From: Pomacea canaliculata | Lineage: Eukaryota; Mollusca; Gastropoda; Architaenioglossa; Ampullariidae | Length of the DNA stretch: 64,000 nucleotides | Direction of reading: 5' to 3' | Assembly: GCF_003073045.1 (NCBI RefSeq) | Contig: NC_037593.1 | Coordinates: forward strand, 17,102,725-17,166,724 | Shown here: in pieces, positions 27,106 to 40,400 of the stretch | Position numbering within the stretch: position 1 is the stretch's first letter | Layout of the letters: each line of letters begins with the position of its first letter | Translations under genes and position numbers: made by a program | The notes under the pieces: model-generated | Database searches by the model: none | Told to the model about the DNA's origin: nothing | The model's input: only the letters and a program-made list of their open reading frames with translations

Positions 27106-30100
27106 AATCCGCGACAGCTGTTGTCTCCACAGCAAAGCGTGTCAACCCATACACGGCAGCACGACCATGGAATCACCAGCATCCTCTGGAGAGGGTCGAA
27201 CACTCATCGCCGAGACTAACGTCGTTTTCTCGAGATCTCGCGTCGGGTAGCCGAGACTCTCACCTGCTGCCCGAGACTACATCCACGTTGCTGCTAAGTC
27301 GTTTTTCTGCATGTGGTATTTATTTGTTTACGAGCCTGGTTGCTTGACCGTCATATAGATTTTGCTGCTGGCTCGAAGTAAAACACCGATCTTCTTTTTT
27401 TCCCTCATTGACCAGACATCGGAGACCTTGTGTCAGTCAGATCGGAGACCTCACGTTAGATTCACGAGCACACCTGGCGTCAGATACCTGCGAACTGACA
27501 ACTATATACATGATGGTTCAGCGTTCTTGTATTGCATGCAAACGAAAGTGAAACAGCGCAACTATTGCAAATCGCCATAGACATACTTAATTGTAACTCA
27601 CTTCAGAAAGGAAGCGACCTTTTTTTAGATCTTATTCCCCTTGTACTACAACAAAGAGTATACATATATGTGTTCGCTAGTTAATTTTATCCATGGATGA
27701 CGTACGTGGCTTAGAGAAGACAGGATGGGTGGATGCATGAATGCCATACGTTGAAGAGGGCTGGGGGTAGGAGGTAAGAGAGAAGTTAGAGCTGCATTCC
27801 TAACGTTTATTAACATTCGTGCCTATAGAGTAGCGCGGTCAGTCATAGCAGGCAACTTATATAATTAATTGCACCCATTGGATCTGTTCACCACTCACCC
27901 ACTCTTGTTTGAGAAAATGACAATGTGAATACAGTCAGTGAAGAACAGCAATGTCTAGAACCCACGATAATTTGGTTTTAAACTTTTAAGAGTCAATGGG
28001 TGGAGATATTTGAAACACTATATACCCCATCCCCCTGCAACCAACATTAGATTGACACGAGGTGGGGGTGTGCGCCGACTTTCTTCTACATCATATTTAG
28101 CAAACCCCTCCTCCACTACGTAACCTAACCGCTCCACAGTGGGATAATGAGGCATTCCCCTCATACTCTAAGTCGCTAGTAATACAGACATTCCATTCCT
28201 GTCACATAATCTCATTCCGTTATCTCCATCGTCACACAATTGCGTTTCAACGTGCAGAGTATAGTAGTGATAGAGTTCTCACGGGTCCGTCTGCCTATTG
28301 ACTCAATCCCCGTCCTTCCTCTTTCCCTCCATACCCCCCAACATCCCCGCCTCATCCACAAGGACACACAGCGAAAACAAACAAACCGAACGTGCGAGCA
28401 CCAGCGAGAAAAGGCCGAACTCACAGGATTTCAAACCATCTGTTGCGTTCTACGTCACAAGTTCTTGTTGGTCGTCAGCCGGATGTGTACCTGCGCAGCT
28501 AATCCGCGCTGCCGTCTGCGTGCGGCGTGACGGAGAAAAAGTACTGCAGCGCTACGTTGTGCATCAGGTGTTTTTTGGTGCACGGCTTGACAACATGCAA
28601 TGGATGTGCTGTAGGGTGTGTAGTTCGCCCCTTTCATTCTCATCTTTACCATTTTTGTGCCTTGACACGTCTGGAAGTGGTCAGTGGCAGGTGTCAATGA
28701 TCGTCTGCCACAGTGCCAGCCAAGCCAACGTCTGGTGCTGTCTCGTCGCGTCGTCTGTGTCAGCCAGCATTGAGTGAGCGATTACTTTTATATGTATAAC
28801 TGCTTTAAATGGACACAGATATATGTCCCGTACACTCACTTTTTAAATGGGCATAGATATACGTCACATTGACCAAAACGCACGCGGGCGCACCCACGCA
28901 TGCAAGCACACACAAACACTACAGTGTCAAAATATCCTGCTTAGAAATCTAAAGTAGTGGTAGGTTAATGGAAACTTTATTTTTTAGCTTAAAGATTGTT
29001 TTTTTTTTCTTTTGTATCCATACATCAATGTTTTATCCATAGGAGAAGTTATAAGAAAATGTTAGGATGTAGCAAAGTAGAGAACAAACTAGTGATCAGG
29101 CAAAGGGAGAAACGCCAAGCAAGAAAATAGACAATCCAGGCACAAACATTATGTTAGCATAAACTACACAGCTGTCTATGGCCACAAACATTGACTTCAC
29201 ATAGACTACAAAATGTGTGTGTGCTGTGTGTGCTTGCATATCATAAGTTCCAACAAAAAATGAACATTGAAAATACTGCAGAACAATAGCTTACTAGGGA
29301 GTAGCAACAGCCCTGGTTAAAACTGGACAAAACAGTTACTCTAGCAGCTGTTTCCTTTCTTAATATTTTATATGGGATCTAATAATGGAATTAAAAATCA
29401 GAAATCTTAACTGGTATTAACATAAACAGGTATTAAAAAGTATGTTTCAGTGAGTGTATTCACACTTCTATTGCTTTCCCTGTGCTTTTGGAGTATTGAA
29501 AGCAAAACGTCTGTGCATATGCATATAAAGTGCACACACACACACAAGAGAGAGAGACTGTGTATGTGTGCCTCAAAGGACCTTATTGACAAAGCTTTAC
29601 TTAATGGCATACAATCTGTTGAATTTGTTCTGTTTTGTTTTTCCTAATTTAGCTTTTGTATTTTTTTCATTCCATTTTTGGTCAATGAAAAGTGCTAGGA
29701 GTCAAGTTATGCAGTATTAGTGATAAAATCCCAAGGGAAGAACAAACAACAACTGCCTTATTATGCAGTATCTAAAGTAAAGCAGGCCACACAGGACAGG
29801 TCTCCACAGGTATTCTCTCCCTCTGACCTGGGATAGTGTGTAATCCCCATGAGGCCCAGGCTAAGACTAGAGACTGTATGTGGCATTGTGTAGGACATTA
29901 AGTATGACTCACTTGGACTGTGGTACTCTCAACAATAATAAATGCAGTCACATTAAAAGCTAAAGCACTCTCAACAATAATGGATTCATTTGAAGGCTTT
30001 CTTACACTTAACAGGGAATGCAAATGTGAATGTTAAAAGAGAGAAGGTCAGTGGTGGTGGAATTTTTTTTCCCTCAGGTGACTGACTTGATTCTAAGTAT

Positions 30101-30329
30101 TAAGGGCTTTAGTCACTGAAGGTGGTGGGGGAAGGGGAGGGGGAAGCAAGAAATAACTGTTAAAAGTTTTTATATATTTTTTTGACTGCGAACATGACTC
30201 ACAAAAAAGACACATGACGGACATACAACGCAGTTGAAACAGAGTATTTATGATGTACTACTGAAATGCATGAAGCAGATGGCTTAACATCAAGTGATAA
30301 CTTTTGAGTGGATTTTCATAATTAATAAA

Positions 30330-30660
30330 ATAATAAGCATATTCATATAGCGCATTTCTCCACTATAGAGTAGACTCAATGTGCTTTACACAAATAAAGA
30401 TGTAATACAGAGTCAAAGCATGTACAGATCATATGTGTACCACTTGCAGTCAAGAAAATCGTAATAATAATAAGTACCCTGACGGAATAGTAAAAACAGG
30501 TACAGGGATGCATGCAAACATTATGTCTATAGAATAACATTGGGGTGATGAAACACATAAAGCCAGTAGGTGCTCTCAGCTTGCTCAATCCGGATGAAAA
30601 ACTGCAAGCGAGACTGCAAATCCTCCTGTGCACATCACAGTTCAGGTCATAGGGTGGACT
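30330..30660. repeat. Possible dispersed repeat
   Basis: It contains TATAGCGCATTTCTCCAC and AATGTGCTTTACAC, resembling the GCGCTTTA-type repeats common in aquatic invertebrate and fish genomes. A related-looking stretch (TAGCGCTTTATATAA) lies near 59.8 kb. Family membership is a recollection and was not tested. Confidence 0.3.
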
Positions 30661-30742
30661 AAATAGACAGGAGTCTTTACTTTTTTTCTGATCATAGAGT
30701 ACCTTGCAAAATTCCTGTCAGAAATAGAATAAGCAAGACATG

Positions 30743-30870
30743 CATACACACACATAATATATGTGTGTGTGTATGTGTGTATATAATTATATATGTAGAT
30801 ATGTGTATGTACAGTCAACATTTCTTTATGAGGTGTGCATGTGTGTGATATATATATATGTGTGTGTGTA
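30743..30870. repeat. CA/TA/TG alternating purine-pyrimidine tract
   Basis: ACACACA, ATATAT and GTGTGTG blocks alternate over about 130 bp, separated by short unique stretches. This is an AT-rich, self-complementary microsatellite region. Confidence 0.8.
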
Positions 30871-31328
30871 GACACTGATATTTCTTTATTTATAAGGTTA
30901 GTAGAATAAGCAAAACATGCACATATTTACTATATGCATATGTGTGTATATATTTATATAGAGATACATGTGTGAAGAAAATGGCATTTCTAGCAAAACA
31001 TGCTTCATTACATGTTGCAATCGCTCTATAACGAAGAATACAAGAAATTGCTAGACTCTTATAATAACAAGGTAAAAGAGTAAAAACAGTAAAGGGGGGG
31101 GGGGTAAAAATATGTACAAAAGTAGTCATTAAGGTGATTAACTCATATTAACAGGATGGTCCTGTTAGAGGGAGGGGTGTGTGTGTGCATGCATTTGTAT
31201 GTGTGTGTATAGAGAAGAATCACAACCGATATAAACCATTTGTACATTACCTGTCCCTAGCACATATGTCTGGCAATGATGTGGCATGGAAGAATTCACT
31301 TTCTTTATTGGTGATCTATTCACTACAG

Positions 31329-31429
31329 ACATTAAACTGCCTGACAGATGTGAAGAACCAATGGCTGTACTGCAGCTTGGTGAAAGAACGAAACCATTCT
31401 TTTAACAGCTGCTGGAGGGAAGGAGAGCA
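31329..31429 (+). other. 5' UTR part of the leader exon of Ig gene A
   Basis: A CACTACAG acceptor precedes 31329, and about 100 non-coding bases lead to the start codon at 31430. The two paralogues have the same layout, an acceptor followed by a UTR stretch and the signal-peptide ATG. This supports one more upstream non-coding exon that I could not place. Confidence 0.55.
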
Positions 31430-34400
31430 ATGGCTGGTATCTTGCTGATCCTTAATATTCTGTCATTGGCAATGTTTGTCATGACACAGCGTGATGACAG
31501 TAAGTTATATCATGAATACACATGGTAGTTATTTTTCAAACTGTTGTTTCAAACTATTTCAACAACAGTTTGAAAAAGACTGTCTTTCTTTCTACTCATT
31601 TATTAGGCATGCATGTATATGGACTTGTATCAGAGTTCTCTTTCTCTGAGAATGTGAATATGTGTTTACGGATGTGTCCATCCACTTGCATTTGGGTATT
31701 TAGAAAATAATATCAATGAGTCATTCTTCTCAACATCTGTTAGTTCTTTCTTTTGCTGTTTCTTCTCCTAATCTCCTAATCAGTAAGCCCTTTTTATTTT
31801 GGCAGTTCGAAAACCTCCAACTATCTTGTATCCACGAATTCCAGAGCAGAGGGTTTATCAAGTAAATCAGAGAGTTGTGCTGAATTGCTCTGCAAGTGGA
31901 ATTCCTGAGCCAACGTAAGTGAATTTAATCTTTATATTTCAAGTTCTTTATACAGCATGATCTATACACCTGGCACAGTAAGTTTGGTTATCTGCTGCTC
32001 AGCTTTGTGGACAATGTATGACAGTTTGCATTGGTAAATTTATCTGGCTATCTTAGTTACATGTATATACTATATCTAACACATCACTAGTCCCCAACCT
32101 GTATGTCACTTGCAGATCTATTGTTGTTAGAGTTCTCCTATTATCTACATATCAATGTAGTGATTTATTTGGTGTACTGTGAACTGCTTACTCTGTGTTT
32201 TGAGTAATTGTTGAAAACGGTTGTTGCAACTGATTTTAAAATCTGCTGCTTGTTTTTTCCCATCCATTATGTATTACTGCACTCATAAATATATATATAC
32301 TTAGATATTTATAGTCTGTGCTGTATATAAAATACACATCAATGTATGTTTTTCTGCTTTTCGTTTATCTTATATCTATAATAAATGAGTCTTGTATTTA
32401 GTAAAAATTTTTTTATTTTTATTTTTTATCTTGAAAATGTTTTTTCTTTCAGCTTTTCAGTGAACTTGAAATACAAATGAATATTTTAACATTATGTGGC
32501 CTTTTCAGAAAAATGAATTATACTCCTCATGATTTTCTCCACAACTGCTTTATTGCATATATTTTGCTGGGTAACATGAGTACATTTAAGAGTTCTGTCC
32601 CTTGAGTTATGTCGTAGTCCTTTAAATGAGGGATAAAGAGGTTTATGATTGTGGTTCATGGAAAGGTATTATTGTCGAAACCTTTACTCACCAGAAGTTG
32701 AGATTTTTGTGTTGACAGATATAGGCCATGACATTTCAGGATTTGTAAGACTTTAAGGTTGTTGAAGATTCAAAGTCTTTCTATAAATATTAATATTGAT
32801 TGGCTGCCTGTCATACTTGTTTGGACATTAGAGTCATTGCTCGGTTGACCTCACAGCTCCAGGTTCGAAGGTGATTTCCACAGCTTTGGCTTTCAGCTTG
32901 CGTATTGTTACTGCAAAAGAGACATTGAGATATTGTCTGTTCATTAAATCCTTGTTCATCCTTGTATCACCCGGATATTTACTGTAAGGTCTAATACATC
33001 TCAGGTATATTGTCAGTTCTCTTTTAAAAGTCTTTACTGTTGCTCTTACTGTCTACAAGCAGCAAAAGAGGCATTTATTGCTGTGGCAGCTTCTCATTTT
33101 TTTCAATGCAGTTCTGACTCTCAAAATCTGATTTAAGGTAGAAATTTCATGGAAAGCTTGTTTGGGTGTGTATAGTTAAAATATAATGTAAAAGTTACCT
33201 TACACCAAATGCAATGGAAAATATACCTGTAGTTGCTTGTGGGTTTTGAATTGTGGCTTTAATTGATGGCAGTCTTAATTTGCTTACTTTATAAATTCAA
33301 GTATAAAGTTGGGAAAACAGTATCATCTTTTAGGCGCATTCCTTAAATTTAAAAACAATGGTGTTTAACTATTGAATTTTACAAAAGATGCTAACGAGAA
33401 TTAAAAAAAAAAGTTACACATTATAAGCTGAATGGATGGTATGTGTGTGTGTGCACCAGTGTATTTGTATGGTAGAGTAGAGAATGTAAGAGTTATAAAA
33501 CAATTTAGCAGAATCCCATGTTTACAGATAAAAATAAATATAGTTTCATTTGCACATCATCAAGAATGCCATTAATTTTTACTTTAATGTCATGACCTCA
33601 TCTTGACAGCATTGCTGTCAAAGTTCTTGAAGCAATATTTTAACTAACAACCAGTTAACTGTCAGCAACAACATCACAGCCAGGGATAAAAACGTTCAGT
33701 AGAATTTGTTTCACACAATACATAAAATGTTTAGATTTGACTTCAAAATTTTTTCATTTTGTCACTAACATGGGGTTAGCTAGCAATCAAATAATGTTTT
33801 TGCCATGTGACAAACTGCTTTATCTCTATACAGATAGTATGTTTCATACATTGATGTGTATTAATTACTAACTAAAAGTAATCCCTAGTCAAATTTGATT
33901 ATTCAAATTAAAAATAAAAATTTAAAATTCAAGTGTAGTTTTTATGGTAGCCTGTTGGACCTGATCTACACTTCACATTCTGCCATTTGATGCTTGATGC
34001 TGTGCAAATTATTGTAAAAGGGTATTATTGTTGAAATCTTTACTCACCAGAAGTTGAGATTTTTATATTGATAGATGTGGGCTGAGGCAACAACACATGC
34101 AGGAATATACTCGCAGAGTTTACAGGCATTCACCAGTTGTTAAAAAAAAATTTGCTGATAGATGTCTCCTATGTACAAATGAACAGAAATTTAAAGAGGC
34201 AACCAGTCATGTCAGTTTGATGTGATCACTTTTCTACGATTCTGCAATCCCTCTTCTGCAGGTATGAATGGCGGTGGAATAACAGGCCCATCATAACTGA
34301 CAAGATGAAGATGAACTTTGATCCTTTTAAGGGTGTGCTAGTTATTCCTCAGATTACTCTGTCAGAGGAGGGGATATTCATCTGTTACGCCACCACTCGT

Positions 34401-37400
34401 TTTCCTGGTCCTGGCCAGCAACAAGCAGTAGCAGTTTCAGCAGAGCTGGAAGTCCGTGTTGCTCGTTAGTACCACAATATTCTATTAGCCAGAGGTAGCA
34501 AGCAAAGATTGGAATATGGGGATTATTTAAATTAATTTAAATTATTTAAATGCTTTTATCAGGAAGCAAATGGTCAGGAATTTTGTAATTGTACTATCAT
34601 GGGTGAAGTAGAAATGCCCTGTATGGAACGGGAATATGATGTGTTGATATTAAAGCTTAAAAAATTAGTTCTTAGTGTTTGTTAGATACTTTACATCATA
34701 AACTACACTTAACAAACTGACACTTGGAACTAAAGTTTGCCATTACCAATGTTGTGTTATGGTGCTTCGCATGATGGTACCATGGAGTGATGTTCATATA
34801 TAATTATGTTACAGTGTACTGTTTTGCATGATGATGTAATTTCATTATTTATTTAGTGCATGGGATGTGACATTGCTTATAACTTCATTGCTTGTAATGA
34901 AATCCTTATTTTTAAAACAGGTACCTTTTACAACTAATCAGGTGAATTTTGTGTTTATGGAACAGCTTCAATAAACTAAAGTGTCAGTGATTTTGCAGGT
35001 ATTGAGGATTTCCAAGGAACTTCGAAGACATTTCATGCACTGGAGGGAGACTATTTAAAAATTCCTTGTGATGACAAGCCTCTCACCTATGGACATACAA
35101 CTTTCAAATGGTACATAATACGGAATCAGGAAAATCATGAGATCACCAAGAATGCACGCATATTCATCGACCAGAAAGGTAGGATTTCCTAGAAGTTCAA
35201 TGTTGGGTTCCTCCTCTAGTTTTTAAAATGAACATTTTGTTCTCAGCTTATTATATGTAGAAGACTAAAAAAAAAAAAAAGTGGTAGAACGTATGGAAAG
35301 TAATAATGAAATGAAGGTTTTCCTAGAGTATTCAAGTGGGGATATTAGATTTATCAAATAACTACAGCTGCTTTTTTTTAGTTCCATGGTTTGCCTTGTG
35401 CTGGCAAGCAAATTATATTGTTTGCTTGCCTAGAATAAATGGATTCTGTTCTACAAAAATAGTTTACTGAATATAAAATCTGTTGTAGAAACAATAAGAA
35501 AACTGTTTCTTTAAAGACCCTGTCAGGTGATATAAGCTTTGTGCAGATTCAGCTAGATAGAGACAGTAGATAACAGAATAAATTTATTCTGTAAATTTCA
35601 TCACCTAAAACAACTGTTTATTTGTTATCTAATGTTATAGTTGGTGATTTTCACCTGTAATCAGCAAGTCCTGCAAAATTCTGTCCCTGCATTCAAATAA
35701 TTAATATGCAGCATCACGGCAATATTGCCAATCCACTCATATAAACAACGGGTGGAGTGATGTATCAGATTTCTTTGAAAACCTTTATTTTGAGCTAGAA
35801 ACACAGAATGTCAAATTCTGTAATGCCTTGAAAGACCATTTTAATCTGGTGATTGTAAAATACTACAAGTGGATGCCAAAGTAACATATGCAACAGACAA
35901 CAAAAAATTTCACACTATTATAGTTTGCATATGTTGGTGTTCATTAAATATTGCAAGATGCAGATGACCTTTAAATAAAAGAGATGAAACTTTCACTGAA
36001 CAGTAAGTAACCAGCACATTAGTTCCTGATGGCTACGTAGGGTTGGGCTAGTCATACAAGAACACAACAAAGATGGAACTGCTGCATAGCTGTAGATTTT
36101 ATTCAGAGTTTCACTCGGTGGCTAGCCTGCCATCTCTGCACTCTCACTTCTAAAATCAAAAAGCCTCTCTCAGCTGTAAAGCAGCACTACTTATCCTCCT
36201 GTCCCCAATTGAATGTTCCAGCAACCATCCCCTCCTTTTTCCCAAGGTCTGGTCACAACCTTTCCCTACCCACCCCCTGACAGCAGTGGTCTTGCTGTCT
36301 GGTCATGGCCTTCCCAAGTGGGCTAGGCAACTTCATAACTGTAACAATGGGTCCAGTAGCCAGTGGACAGTTCAAAGCTGGCTGCAGTCGGCATGAGAAA
36401 GGGACAGTCCTGGGAGCTGTTTGACCCCTACCCTCTACAAAACAAAGACATAACTTAGTACACTACTAGAGTGATACAAGTACTTTAAAAAAATTCTTAC
36501 CAATTCTTCTAGATTAAACCAATGATTAAAGTTAGGAGCGTGAATAAAAACTGTTTAATGTAAATTGCCTTGTGTTTTGAATTAACTGCAAAAAATTTGG
36601 GATCTTGATTTCATTAAGTTTGACTGTTACAATTTTGAAGTACTTAACATGAGGATAACAGACCAAATATTTATAAACATTCAGAGAGAAGTTTGAGAGT
36701 CTAGTACTGACAGTGAAAAAATGCTGTAAATCATGAGTAAGTCATGAGTAAATCAAGTAAATCCAAAATATGTGACATTACAAAAAACTGGTAAACAAAT
36801 GCATCTTTCTCTAGGCACACTGCATTTTGCATATGTGCTCAAGTCAGATGAAAACTTGGGCAGCAATTCCTACAGGTGTGGGTTGTCTAACACTCTTGGA
36901 TCAGTCATCAAACTAGGTTCACTGAAGTGGCTTTCTGTCCGAAAGTTGATTCCAAGTAAGTATTAAAAGATTTTTTTAGTTTTCTGTTTGTTCTTTGTTT
37001 GGTGACTCATCAACAGTAGTTTTATTATTATTTGTCCCACATAGATTTTCAACATCTGTAAATTATCTAATTGTAGAGAAAATTTTAGAAAAAGTAAAAA
37101 TAATCTTGAGCATTCAACATCATTCGTCACAAAGTTCAGAACTTTGTTTGTTATAAGTTACACAGAACATCTACTTTCAGTTTTCAGCCAGTTTCTTTTT
37201 CTGTACCTTGTTTCTCAGTCAGTTTGGAAGATTTTGAATGTATTTTATCTCTTTTGACACTTACCTGTTGTATACAATCTCTTTATTTATTGTATTTTCA
37301 GTACCTGAAAGAAAGCCTTTTTTGAGTTCCATCACTTCTGGACCATCTTTGACAGTTCTCCGCAATGGAGTGGCTAAATTAGAGTGCATATTTGGTGGCT

Positions 37401-40400
37401 AGTAAGTATGTTGGTGTTAACTAGTACTTTCACTGTTAATTCCTGAACCACATGGCCGCTTATTTTTCCAAGTGACTAAAACCAGGGAAACAAAAACATC
37501 TAGTCTTTCTTGTCTTTCTATCGTTCTTGAAACAATATTTAAGAAGCATCTATGACTGGGACTAATGTGTGAGATAACCATAAAACATATTTCTTTCTTT
37601 TTTTAATGGATAGTCAAAAATGCCAGTTACAGGCTGGCTTCAAACATATACATATTTATGGTGCGTGTGTGTGATATTGTTTTCAGCACAGCTAGCCAGA
37701 CTCTGTCGGAAACAGTACCTAAAATAACTTGGTTTGTCAATAACTTTAACCATGTTGTGGAAGGGGATCGATATGCTATCAGCGACATGGGACGAACTTT
37801 AACTATCAGTAACATCACGGAGCACGATGAAAAAGCCTACTTTTGCCGAGGGACCAATGCTCTTGGCAGCTTTGATGGAAAGATAATGCTCAATGTCACA
37901 TGTAATGATTTTATTTTCCATCTAATATTTTAAACCCAGCAGGTCTTTTACAGGCTAGTGAAGTGAAATTTTTCTTTGTTTATCCAGCATAATAAATCCA
38001 TTGATCTACTTCATCTTTCTCAGTTCAAACATTTAACGTAATTCATAGTACATTTTATATTCATTCATTTCATTTATTGCATTTTCATATTATATTAAGG
38101 AAGATGCTGCTCTTGATTTAACTACAATGACTAGTTACCTGATTTATCTGGATAGCCATGAGATATGGGACTTTTTTTTAGTGTTATAGATTCATTATAT
38201 TTGTGATGCTGGCACAGTTTTTATTCTTGTTTTAAGAATTAAATGCTATGTCTAGATATCTAGGAAAAAGATAGAATATTAATTTGTTACCTTTGTAAAA
38301 TCAGAGACACACATTTATAGTTGTAGATGTTTGTGAAAAGTTGATAATTAAAAAGTAATGTTTACAATAACATGCAATAATCTTGACTGCAGCTCCCCCA
38401 ATCTTTGTGCACCCCCTGAAGGCTGCAACTGTGATTGAGGGGCAGAATGCTGAATTAAAGTGTGTAACACGATCAGCTTTTGGTGAAAACCCCCCAGAAA
38501 CCCCTCTCTGGTACAGAAATGGAAAACTTATAGACTCTGGCTATGGTAGGTGAGAGTGTGAATGTGTGTGTGTGCTCTTGTGCATATATGTGTGTGTAGG
38601 TGGATGGTTGGGGTGAAATAATTCGTAAATTTGCAGCTTAAAATTGCATTATAGGAGTAACATGCATGAGAAAAAAAAAAGACATAATTTTTCAAAGTAA
38701 ACTTACTTTTGCCATTCATCATTGCAACTCAGAATGCATTATTTGAGGACTCTTTGTTATCTTTTGGATGCTCATTTTCTTCATATGCTTCAGGACTCTA
38801 TATTCAGGGTTCATTCTGTGTTTTTGTCTTGCTTTCTTTGAATCATGTATTTTCAGTATCACTGACATAGATTCTCTTTGCATTCAGATTTCTGTATCAT
38901 GTGCAAGATCATCTTGGATTCATCTGTAACAAAGCATCTTTGCATTTGTTGTTTGCAGATCCAAACAAGTATCAGTTTAACAGCAATAGAACTATTCTGA
39001 CCATCAAGCAAGCAATAAAGTCAATGGACATTGCATGTTACCAGTGCTCTGTTACAAACAGCATTGGCAGAGTGTTTGATGATTCTTGTCTTAATGTTAT
39101 TTGTGAGTATTACAAATTACAAATTACATTTTAATGAAAGGCAGTCCAGTGTTAGCAGAGTTTGATGATTCTTGTCTTAATTTCATTTGTAGGTGTTATG
39201 TTTGAGATGTAGAGGCTGTTACATTGCTATTCTCTCCCTCTCTATACAAGATACAAGATATCTTTATTGTCTATAGTCACAAGAGACATAGAAATTTGTC
39301 TTCGTTGGGAGCTCCGGAAAAAAAATATATATATACTTGCTATATATATATAGCAAGTAAGCATTTTGACTTTAAAGCAAGATCCATTGATAAAAATGCA
39401 TCATAAAATACCACTAAGGGGATTTTTTTTTAAAGAGACTGCAGAAACAATTCTGTGAAATGGTTTGAGTAAATCATTATAACAGTGAAGAGTCCTAGCA
39501 GTGTTTCCCTCCCTATTCCCACAGTTTTATCTCTTTTGTTTTCGTTCATTAAGCCAGTGTTCATGGGTGCCCCAAACTAAAAATTTTTTAAATCTTTAGT
39601 GAAGTTCAGATCATATTTTAGAATGGTAATGAACATTATCAGGTGAACCAAGTTATATATTTTTTGTTATTTCTGATGTTTGGAGTAATAGGGACACAGT
39701 ATATCCACTTGATCATGAATGCTTTCTCTTTTCTTTGTTGTGACAAAATAATGTTGTGACAGTGTCTGATTCAAGACATGGCAAATAGAGAATTCCATTT
39801 TCCTTGCAAATATGACAAATATGAAGCACCTTTTGTGAAATGTTGTAAGCAAACCACATTGTGGTCACTAGACTTTCAACAGTTTTCCCATCTCTGTTGC
39901 TGTTTTGATATGCCCACTGCAGGTAAAGTTTTGGATTTCTCTGAAACTTGTGAAAGCTATAGGAAGAGCCTTGATATTAATATCTAGACACAAATTTTAA
40001 TGGTATTTCCTTTTTTCACGTGGCACAAGGCTTGAATACAAAGAGGTAGGCTACTAATTCGAGTCTGAGATTGTTCTCCTGACTTTCATCATCAGCCACT
40101 GCACATTCATGCAAGATTCTCTGAGATCCTGAGTTGCAGATAAAAGTTTTCATGCAAAACAGTTTGCGTTTTACGTTTTACGGTTATGCTAGCATATTGC
40201 TTTGAGGTATGAGAAAATTTTTAATAAAAATAACAACAACAGATATTCTACTTTCTAAAGCATAATATTACAGTATCTACTTTGTGAAACATGTCACTGT
40301 ACCCTTGAGCCAAAGGAACCTATTAGTAAGATCTGATCATTATATTTGTGCGTGAAGCCAGATGCATCTTTCAGTTTGTCACTACAGAGATATCACTAGA

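Larger units (their letters stand above)
24209..31328. other. Intergenic region upstream of Ig gene A
   Basis: No coding exon was supported. GC-richer patches at about 26.3-27.5 kb and 28.2-28.8 kb could hold the promoter and non-coding first exon of Ig gene A, since genes B and C each have such an exon, but no sequence homologous to theirs was found. The region also holds an exact-period tandem duplication near 27.0 kb, a dispersed-repeat candidate near 30.3-30.66 kb and a CA/TA/TG tract near 30.74-30.87 kb. Confidence 0.45.
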